Below are positions 56,301-64,000 of a stretch of DNA of 64,000 bases, one piece after another (the stretch's first letter is position 1; every line of letters begins with the position of its first letter). Made by a program: the position numbers and the translations under genes. Source of the DNA: Cunninghamia lanceolata (Eukaryota; Streptophyta; Pinopsida; Cupressales; Cupressaceae); the NCBI GenBank assembly GCA_027924645.1, contig BSBN01001484.1, positions 2,232,001 to 2,296,000 of the forward strand, read 5' to 3'. The notes under the pieces were generated by a model, which did no database searches, was not told where the DNA came from, and was given only the letters and a program-made list of their open reading frames with translations.

Positions 56301-57002
56301 GGAGTCAATATTTTGCTGGCTGTCACAGTGTACGCTAAGTGGATATCACTAACTACTGTTTTACTACTCATGCTGACACAACTAATGATTTCCATAACAA
56401 ATTGCTGCCATGTGCAATGCCTTCAATGAATACTTGAACTCTCTGTTAGATGAGTATTATTGATTACAATTAGTGTGATAAGTGATTCATGGAGTTATCC
56501 ACGATACTTCCCATAGGTAAAATCCTCTCCACAAATGACTCTCAATTTTAATGGTATTAGTTTCCACCTCATGCTCAGCCCAAATAAACGTTGTTGATTG
56601 ATACATCCCCTCAAACTTGGCTCAGGCTTACTGGAAATCTGCAGCTGTTGCTCTTATCCTACCAAGGATGTCCCTGCATCAGGAAACTACGAACACATTT
56701 CATGGGATTGTGAATGTTGTCAATCTGCATAAGAAGAAAACTGATGATAAAAGAAACTTAGGCACCACCAAAGATGGTAATGTGTCAGTTTAAGAAACCA
56801 TTTCAAGTGAGAGGATAGAACTAATAAGTGGAAGAAGAGTCTCCCATAGAACCCAACTATTAGTAGGGATTATGCTTGGGTGAGTCTGCAGTCTTGGCAA
56901 GGCTATATATTATTTATCTAAAAAATAAAAATCATAACAAATCTACGTAGAGGGACGTTGCTAGAGGAAGAGGTTGTGATTAGTTCCAGGTAAATTTCTT
57001 CA
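56301..57002. other. Intron sequence, nothing recognised
   Basis: Possibly the leader of the minus gypsy gag to its left. No domain or LTR terminus is visible. Confidence 0.4.
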
Positions 57003-58235
57003 TGTGACAGTTTGTTGGACGTTAGTTTCAGAAAAAGTAAACAACAAGCATATATGTACTGGAAAAAAATGAAGAAGATTCGTGTAACTATATAAACAGT
57101 TTGTGTTGAGAATGGTTAGAGGTTACAATAAAGCATTAAGGTTAGTGATCAAATTTGATTTAATAAACTGTAATGAATCAGCAATCAGCAATAATAAGAG
57201 CAGAAATAAAGAGTTATGACAGCCACAAAATCATCCACAAAAAAATGTGACAGTTTGTTGAATGTTAGTTGCAAAAAAAGTAAACAGCAAGCATATATGT
57301 ACTGGCAAAAATGAAGATGACTCGTGTAACTATATAAACAGTTTGTGTTGAGAATCCGTGTTAGAGGTTACAAGAAAGCATTAAGGCTAGTGATCAAATT
57401 TGATTTAATAAACTGTAATAAATCAGTAATCAGCAATAATAAGAGCAGAAATAAAGAGTTGTGACAGCAATAAAATCATCCACAAAAAAAGAACACCGAT
57501 ATACATGGGAAAATCCTTTTGGGTAAAAAACCCACCACCAAAGAGAGCACAAGCTTGTATTAATCTGCAATAAGAGAATACATAATACACTCAATTCTCC
57601 CTTCAATATGTTGTCTCCTTCAAACCTGCAATCAATCTGACAGCATTCTGGCAAAATAACCTTGCTAATTTAAACTGTGATGTAAACTATCTCAAGCTAT
57701 AGTAAAATAGGCTAAGGAAAACCACTAGGATAGTAAACCAACCAAGCAAAACCACCAAGGAGATAACATGACATGTGTCCAGGAGTTACTTGCAACATTC
57801 TAGAAGGTTCTTGACCCTTCCCACCAATCCAGGCATTCATCTCCACAGGAGGACAAATACAGCCCACTAAATGACGAAACAATCACCACTTAGGCACCCA
57901 AATGAGACTGTCAACTTTGCAACCCCCAAATGATGATCTTAGAACATAACTCCTCGTCATAGATTCCCTTCCACTTAATGCCAAGTGACCAAGGATGCCT
58001 TACACTGTAAGGCCCAATTCAATGCCCCTTACAATCAATATTGCCAAGTGTTCGGAAGAATATTCCACTCCACATGTGCCTCCAACTATCACATGGGCAT
58101 TCCATTTCACCCATTCCATGATCTTTGGAAATACACCCATACAATAGTATTTACAGCATTATAGTCCTAGCTAGCATCTGGATACAACATTGTTTACAAG
58201 GATGTGCATGGTGAATAGCACACCTTGTCCTAACA
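57003..58235 (-). repeat. Copia-type LTR with 243-bp duplication (candidate)
   Basis: On the minus strand it starts TGTTAGGACAAGGTGTGC (58235), contains the copia LTR hallmark GTGGTGGGTTTTTTACCC with AAAGGATTTTCCCATGTA next to it (about 57537-57503), and ends CTGTCACA (57003). The end region is present twice in tandem: 57004-57246 and 57247-57490, period 243 bp. No PBS, pol or target duplication was found, so it may be a solo LTR with altered ends. Confidence 0.55.
57004..57490. repeat. 243-bp direct tandem duplication
   Basis: The two copies start GTGACAGTTTGTTG and share 'ACTATATAAACAGTTTGTGT' and 'AAGAGCAGAAATAAAGAGTT'. They differ by scattered substitutions and a few small indels, so the duplication is not recent. 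Confidence 0.85.
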
Positions 58236-59989
58236 GTTTTGACTATTTAACTGCAACAACAGTTACAATTCAATGTTTATTTTCAAGAGTGTAATCATAA
58301 CAAAAGAATGAATATATGTATCTCTTGATTTTGTTGCAAACATTACTCTCAACAAGAACAAAATGAAAAACCTAAACCCAAAAACTGGATATTCATCTAT
58401 CTTGGTACGGTTGCTACATGAATTGAACTCTTTATCTAGATGCTTTAGCATTCTTCCTTCCTGCTTGTTAAAAATTGAGTAAGTAGAGAAGAGTTAGGGA
58501 AATCCTTCTCGCTTTAGTGTTATTTTGCATTAATAGAAACGTTAGCTCATTCGAAACCCCAATTTGATGCAATTAGTCCAATTGCCCCTCCTAGTATGTT
58601 CATATGGGAAATGGACAAATGCAAAGGGAAATTGTGTGTAATTAAACCGTCTAATGCAATTTCCGCTCTTAATGTGTTCAAATGAGAAAAATAGATTTTG
58701 CAATTAACCTATTTATCACAATTAAGAAAGAAGAAAAGTCATGGAGTATTGGGAGTACAGTCAAAAGAGGAGAAATTGTGAGCATGAGAATGAAGATAAG
58801 CTGTGGCAAGAACACCAGGCCTTCCTTGATGGGCTTAGGGAGATCGAATTCAACTGCCCAAACTTGGGGAGCATGAATAATTTATGGGATCTTGCCACTC
58901 CTATGTCGCCTTTGGACCTTAATATAACTTATAAGTACCAAAGGAGAGGAATTTGCCAGAAATAAGGGAAAATGAAAGACGCATATGGAAAGATGGCTAG
59001 GTATCCTGGCTGTGAAAAGAAAGAGATCATTAACAAAAAGGAAAAGAAGGAAATCAAAGGTTTAGAAATTGGCAAGGAAGGGAAGAAGCCAATGTGTTAG
59101 ATTGTAAGAAAGGATTTCTTAGATTGAGTTAATTTATTGAGAGAAAGGCTGAGGAGGTTAGAATGTGGGTGACTGAAGCTCTTAGGGAAGGTGTAAATAA
59201 CCCTGGGAGAGTCAAAGAAAAAGATATTCACTATGAGGTCAATGTCAAGGACAGTGTACAAGGTGTGTGGTATGCTCTGAAGTGCGCTGCAATAAGCTTA
59301 GTAGATTTGTGCTGATTACTTTGAGAAAAATCCTGCATGCAGTAGTATGAGGAGAAGGGCAGAAACATTAGCTCTGATCCAAATAAGGATAAGAACATGA
59401 TTAACATCCGCAATATGTGGGTGACTGCTCTATTAAGGTAGTTCTTTTAGCTGTGTGTTTCTATGCAATAAGTTGGTCAGAGACTAACAGCCGGCCTTGT
59501 GGTAGTTTGTAATGTGTTCTTTTCTTCCTGAATGCCAATGGTGTTAGAGGTCTTTATTTTCTTGTTGTATTGAAGTTCAGGTTTTCCCCTTTTTTGGTTG
59601 ATTTCAATAAATTTATCCTTAATTAAAAAATCAGCCAGACAGCACCAACCAAAAACTGATATTAGGCAGATCAAATGGGATGAGCTCAAGTGCTAAATCA
59701 TGTTACAATCCTGAAGAGACGTTATATGTACAAATGTTGAAGGGGATTGAATGCTAGAATTGGGTAAACTATGACATCCAACTCTGGGTGTACATACAAC
59801 AATGAACGAGATCAAATGCAAGTCTTGGGTTAATTTGACAGAAGAGATACCCCTAGGTCGTGGCAACCAAGGACAACAAATTAAAAAAATGCTATCAGAC
59901 AGATAAACTGGATTGCCTTCATTGAGATAGAAGTATTGAATCTTCGTCCCGCTATTAATTATTAAGTTAATTGATAAGCTATTCCATAC
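58236..59989. other. 5' end of the seipin intron; possible LINE tail
   Basis: 58682-58965 has overlapping + frames with a polar, Glu/Lys/Asn-rich product. At 59461-59625 a T-rich stretch ends in TTTCAATAAATTTATCC, and a short ATTAAAAAATC follows. The composition resembles the 3' end of the LINE at 45306-46049, so this could be the tail of a 5'-truncated LINE. No RT box is present and the assignment is weak. The minus frame running from exon 1 to 59693 is read-through into the intron. Confidence 0.3.
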
Positions 59990-60712
59990 CTGAAACATCC
60001 CAATCTGGCGGTTGTGACCCGACTCTGGCATAACAAGGGTTACAACTGCAGAAAATTTGTGTCCGGCTGGAATGATTCTTCTTCCAGAAGCCTTTTCTCG
60101 GTTAGACGGAATCAATGACACAATTGCGCTAGGATTGGACTGCGTGTAATCAAAATATAAGGGTTTCCTTATAATCACAGGCTCCTCAACCCACACTGAA
60201 ACAAAGGCAAAGCCGAAAAGGAGCGAAAAGAACAAAAGTACAATGAGTATGGCACAAACATAAGTGGCGGCCAAGCAACCAAATCCCAACTTCCTCAAGA
60301 CAAGACCTCCGCCCTCTGTAACCTTGGGAGGAACCTGCGAAATCATGGCTATATTGTGAGTCACTACTTCTGTCGCCCTGTCCTTCGCCTGCACCGTTCT
60401 GTGCACCGGCTCCGCCACCGCAGACCAGCATAGATTCAATGCGCTGCTTACTATTGCAGAAATGTGAAGGATAAATTTTACCTGGAAAGCTATCAATTTT
60501 AAGATCCATGCTGTTGGCTTCAATATAAATCCATTTTCTTCTTGGTTTTCTTGTTTGGGAAGGGAAATAATCTCGGTTTCTTCTGTGTAGCTGAATTCCC
60601 TTGCACTTTCACTTCCACTTCCACTTACTCTTCCTCTTCTCCTGTGAGGGTGCAGTGAGCTTGGACTTGAAGAGCCGCTCTCCTCCTCCGTAACACCCGA
60701 GGTAGAAGCCAT
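59990..60712 (-). CDS. Seipin, exon 1 (N-terminal half)
   Basis: 241 codons from the ATG at 60712-60710, ending with a donor after 'NRQIGMFQ' (CAG|GTATGG). A Ser/Glu/Arg-rich cytosolic N-terminus (residues 1-60) precedes a hydrophobic segment ('WILKLIAFQVKFILHISAIV', residues 69-88) and then a strong membrane span at about residues 145-175 ('VCAILIVLLFFSLLFGFAFV'). The luminal domain begins 'KPLYFDYTQSNPSAIVSL', with 'IPAGHKFSAVVTLVMPESGH' just before the splice site; YFDYT, P.GH and MPES are plant seipin hallmarks. Seipin sits in the ER membrane at lipid-droplet contact sites and organises triacylglycerol droplet formation. The start is the first ATG of the open frame and gives a plausible cytosolic N-terminus. 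No transposon interrupts the exon. Confidence 0.9.
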
Positions 60713-61456
60713 TTTGTTCTGCTCTCGTCTTCCTATGCCTATGTTTCAAGATTTCGAATTTAAACGATGAAAAGATAACTGCAGTATAAAATTATGCTCG
60801 CCATGCGTTTAACTGGGTAATAGCACGCGCAGGAAAGATTTTGGGCCCAAGTGTAAAAGAGATTCGTAACGTGTCGATGTTGAGAGCTTTCTAAATATTA
60901 ACGTAGGTACCACTCCAATGCGGCGCTTTCTCTAAACAAAATCTGAAAAAGAAAAAAAGACGTGTTTGAATTGAGAGTTTTTGATAGATAAATGTGTGAG
61001 AATATTTTTTATTCAATGTTTCATCATCTATCCGACACATGTAAACATGTGCGGCTTAGTGGGAGTACCACCTTTGTAGTGTAATAATAGTATGTGTTTT
61101 GTACTCGAAATTTTTTTATTAGATTAAATATTTGTTTAATAGCAAAGGTACTATAAATATTTATAGGCACAAATATTTATAGCCCTATCACTAAATAGTT
61201 TATATTTAGCCGATAGGCTTTTAGTTGTGAGCATGAATGTGTTCGGAATTGTCTCACGCCGTAAAATTTCTGCCGGAAGTCAGTTTATAATGCTGAAAAA
61301 AATTAAAATGCAATCTTTCACCTCAGTCATCCGATCAAAATAGATTTTGGGAGTAAATACATAAATCTTTTATAAATACAATAATAAATGCAAAAATTTG
61401 ATTGATAGATTTCAAACATTAATTGGCCGACCCCTTTTATAACCGCCTCACCCATC
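60713..61456. promoter_or_regulatory. Shared 5' region between seipin and a possible divergent gene
   Basis: The roughly 780 bp between the seipin ATG and the + strand TATA box at 61457 has no transposon signature. It holds a CACATGTAAACATGTG palindrome (61036-61051) and a perfect CTATAAATATTTATAG palindrome (61151-61166). No clear TATA box could be fixed for seipin. Confidence 0.4.
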
Positions 61457-61463
61457 TATAAAT
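61457..61463 (+). promoter_or_regulatory. TATA box of a possible + strand gene
   Basis: TATAAAT in the context CCATCTATAAATCAAACG. A purine/CA-rich stretch typical of a 5' UTR follows (about 61488-61548), then a splice-donor-like CAGAC|GTGAGTATG at 61549. Confidence 0.4.
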
Positions 61464-61698
61464 CAAACGATTTTTGCAAACATAGGACAGCACACAGAAG
61501 CACCACAAGAGCAACTGGGAACACAGACAGAAGCAACCAGACACAGACGTGAGTATGATTTCCATTGATATTTAATTTTTACAAATGGTTTGATATGCCC
61601 CGTTTTAAATGAATTGTTAAGTGTAGAATTCTTCTATGTTGCATGAAGGGGGTTTTGTGTGGAGACATATGAACGGAGTCAAACAATTAATGTTTCTG

Positions 61699-61767
61699 GG
61701 GGATTTTGTTAAGAGGGTATTTCTGATGCTTGGGGGATTTTGTTAAGAGGGTATTTCTGATGCTTGG
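61699..61767. repeat. 34-bp tandem duplication
   Basis: GGGGGATTTTGTTAAGAGGG and the following 14 bases occur twice in a row, at 61699-61732 and from 61733, with one T missing in the second copy. It sits inside the proposed first intron of the + strand transcript. Confidence 0.85.
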
Positions 61768-61775
61768 AATTCTAG

Positions 61776-61947
61776 ATCCTGAATCTTATCAATACCAACG
61801 CTGAAGAAGGATGAGAGAATAGAGAGAGAGAGAGAGGATATTGATTTTTATGGGCGTAGTTGTAAAGAAACTCGTAGGCAAAATTTGTGGTTTCCTCCAG
61901 GAAGTGGAACATAGAATCATTGTTGCGATTAAGATCCAGGAGTTTAG
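61776..61947 (+). CDS. Possible short coding exon of an unknown + strand gene
   Basis: A candidate acceptor TTCTAG ends at 61775. The exon carries an AG microsatellite, an ATG at 61850 and 32 codons ('MGVVVKKLVGKICGFLQEVE' and onward) before a donor-like TTTAG|GTTAGT at 61948. Read through the donor, the frame closes after a total of 40 codons. Codon content is less AT-rich than its surroundings. I do not recognise the peptide: it is basic and amphipathic. No further exon was identified to the right, so this could be a lncRNA or chance. A short upstream ATG frame lies at 61811. Confidence 0.28.
61821..61836. repeat. (AG)n microsatellite
   Basis: Eight AG units just upstream of the candidate ATG at 61850, a common position for plant 5' UTR microsatellites. 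Confidence 0.8.
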
Positions 61948-63479
61948 GTTAGTATTTTGTTTCGTGCAGTGATTTGATTGATTATTTTGGTGTGAACGAA
62001 TTTGTTTTATGCTTTTTATTGTGTATCAGTTTGAAGGTGGGTGGGTTTGTCTGGAATTGTCGCTGAGTCTGTTTGGGTGGGGTGATTGGCAGGGCGATTG
62101 GAACTTTCGAAACCCTAAAATTTCAGAGCAAATTTCCACTTAAATGGCCCCACTTGTTCATGGCCTAAATTTGTCAATGTGTAAACCTGCTATTTTGTTG
62201 GGCCTCTGCTTCGTTCTGGCCATGGAAGGAGAGTTTGAAACCCTCCACTCCAAAACAAGTCTGAAATAAACAAATAAAAGCTTCAGAAGACTTCGTTAAT
62301 TTTACGGCTTTGTGAGTTTCAAATATCAATGCCGCTAAATTGCACCACAAAAGACATACAGACATACAAAGTTCAAACAAATCAACAAATAAACACTTAC
62401 TGCAAAAATGAAGAATCCGTCAATTGCAGACCATGGTACAATTCCACAGCTCAAGCTCTCTCAATAAACAAAGCCATGCTGTATAAATATTTGTAGCTAT
62501 TGTATATGACACAAATGTTGTAGTCGGCAAAAAATAATATCTCACAACTCACACACAAGATTTAAACTATAAACCCCCATCCCAAAGCAAATTCAGTGCA
62601 ACAGGACGAACGGACGGATGCACACTGAGTATATACTGCGCGCGGTAGCATATTTATTATTACACTGAATATACATCAATCAGTAAGTACCTTGCATATG
62701 CAACATCGCCCACCTCATTTGCACCGCTACACTTCCAGTGTATATATCCTTCCTCTTCCTCTTCCTCTTCCTGTATATTGTGTATATACAACATCGTTTT
62801 TCAGTGGAAAGCACGTTGAATACAATTTTTTTCCAAGGATAACACCTACCTACCAACGATTTACATCTGGGAGAATGTTATTTGCAAAGCAAATAGTTTT
62901 GTGACAAATAATTAACACTTGTCATTCAGCATAAACGGCTTCTCCGAGACTTTAAATCTTGAAATCTTGATATTCATACCCGTTTAGTAAAATTAGAGGA
63001 GAAAACCAGTGCTGTCTGCAGGTCCCAATGAAATATCTTTCTATTTTGGGACGCCACGCAAATCTCACTCACGGCCATTTTTAGACAACCGTGGCTGCCT
63101 AAGAACTGTCCATTCTTGGTTACTGTTAGGAAGATGGATTTGATTTAAAATTAGCACACGTAGTTAGCTTTTCTAAACTCTCCCATCGTTCCTATCGGCG
63201 AATTCCTTGAACCTCCTATGATGTGCAAGTGCTAGTTTTATTATTATGGAAAGTCATTACATGTATATAAATACAATAAGAAATTTAATAATTTTTTTGC
63301 AAATAAAAATAATTGAGTGGTATTAAATGAAAAAATACATGATAAATCGTGAATGAACTAAATAAATTATAAGCAATCAAGAAATTAGGTGAACCGTGCA
63401 ATACCTAAATAATGTAGAATAATAAAAATCTATGTTACTAATTTCTTATCAACCAAGCATTGCACAAAATAACTTTTAA
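61948..63479. other. No gene recognised; short microsatellite
   Basis: No reading frame has a known domain. A (CTTCCT)n-like microsatellite lies at 62748-62772, beside TATATA runs. The area may be intron of the possible + strand gene or plain intergenic DNA. Confidence 0.4.
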
Positions 63480-64000
63480 AAACATATATGTATGAAGTGT
63501 GTGTTTGAATCAACTATGTGTGAAGTGATTGAACTAACATTGTGTGAAGCATGCATTTTACTTTGGCATTCACTTTGTGTGTGTTTGTTTTTTTGGCATA
63601 TTTGAACTCGAGTGTTTACTTGTGTGTGATTGAACTAACTTTGTGCATGAAGTATGTTTAAAATTTGGCACATGTTCACTTTCTATGTGTGAAATGTGTG
63701 TTTTAACTTTGACATTCATTTTGTGTGAATTGTGTGTGTGAAATTTAATTTGGACATTCATTTTGTCAAATGTGTGTATTTGAACTTTACTGTGTTTTAT
63801 AAATTTGGCACCCACTTTATGAGTGTGTTCAGAGTTTGAAATTTTTGAACTTTTAATGCATGCCTATATTAAATTTGTGTGAATGAATTATGTTTAAACA
63901 TCGACATATTCACTTTTTATTTATGTATATTGTGTGTGTGTGGGGGAAAGTTAATTTAGACATTCATTTTGTGGTGTGTTTTTAAAAAATAATTTTGGTA
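63480..64000. repeat. Degenerate TG-rich minisatellite, runs off the window
   Basis: Irregular units of about 50-60 bp with the pattern 'TTTGGCATTCACTTTGTGTG' then 'GAA(G/T)TGTGTGTTTGAACT' recur at least seven times (for example near 63560, 63665, 63710, 63750, 63810, 63905 and 63957). The minus frame at 63570-63815 (His/Lys/Thr-rich) is a product of the repeat. Confidence 0.7.

Larger units (their letters stand above)
32277..59989 (-). other. Seipin intron, 27,713 bp, transposon-filled
   Basis: Minus-strand donor CAG|GTATGG (intron begins at 59989) and acceptor TTCTTTTCAG|G (intron ends at 32277) join exons in phase 0, giving the seipin sequence 'IGMFQ|VMAELIS' across the junction. Inside lie a LINE with a nested copia, a second LINE ORF1 relic, two gypsy gag regions, a solo LTR and a copia-type LTR. 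The LINE and its copia are antisense to seipin; the gypsy fragments are in the sense direction. No other host exon was recognised within it. Confidence 0.85.

Noticed and set aside
59693..59989. Extension of the seipin exon 1 frame beyond residue 241
   Set aside because: It begins after a good GTATGG donor and loses similarity to seipin, while exon 2 continues the family sequence exactly. It is intron read-through.
62692..62904. 70-codon + frame
   Set aside because: It spans a CTTCCT microsatellite and TATATA runs, has no motif and has no supporting promoter or splice signals.
1..64000. tRNA, rRNA, CRISPR or bacterial-type features
   Set aside because: No cloverleaf-like gene, conserved rRNA stretch or regularly spaced repeat array was seen. 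PBS sequences resemble tRNA ends only because they pair with them.

Overview
This is an AT-rich plant nuclear window that is mostly layered, decayed retrotransposons. I recognise one conserved host gene with confidence: a seipin (lipid-droplet biogenesis) gene on the minus strand. Its two coding exons lie at 59990-60712 and 31584-32276. They join in phase 0 across a canonical GT-AG intron of 27,713 bp that is full of transposons. Very long, transposon-filled introns around short exons, together with many old Ty1-copia, Ty3-gypsy and LINE layers, suggest a gymnosperm, most likely a conifer. That is inference from architecture, not a species identification.

Layout. 1-5653: a decayed copia RT/RNase H relic on + (1149-2450) and the 5' end of a minus copia (gag 3688-4195, LTR 5325-5653). 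5873-30208: a Russian-doll nest. The outer copia (LTRs about 5873-6158 and 29927-30208, pol relic 27640-29210) is split by a chromovirus-type gypsy (LTRs 6438-6745 and 27023-27333). That gypsy's gag is split by a 1.8-kb solo LTR (7898-9703, duplication CACTT). Its pol is replaced by a block (10105-26297) holding a minus gypsy 3' end, a copia 5' end, another LTR, and two copia copies of one family lying head to head (14946-18381 on +, 18382-26297 on -). 30209-31583 is the seipin 3' flank.

32277-59989 is the seipin intron. It contains a LINE ORF1 relic (33930-34580), a larger LINE (about 35900-46049) with a structurally complete young-looking copia inside it (39968-45305, two 200-bp LTRs differing at one base, duplication GTTCC), minus-strand reading frames I cannot assign (47474-49955), a minus gypsy gag-protease (50033-52390), a second minus gypsy gag (up to about 56300) split by a 1.38-kb solo LTR (54136-55515, duplication CGCCC), and a copia-type LTR with a 243-bp internal duplication (57003-58235).

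60713-64000 is the 5' flank of seipin. It has a possible divergent + strand promoter and short first exons (61457-61947) and a degenerate TG-rich repeat running off the window end. I saw no rRNA, tRNA, CRISPR array or bacterial-type operon. All transposon genes appear disabled. The seipin gene is the only one whose frame and splice signals look intact.
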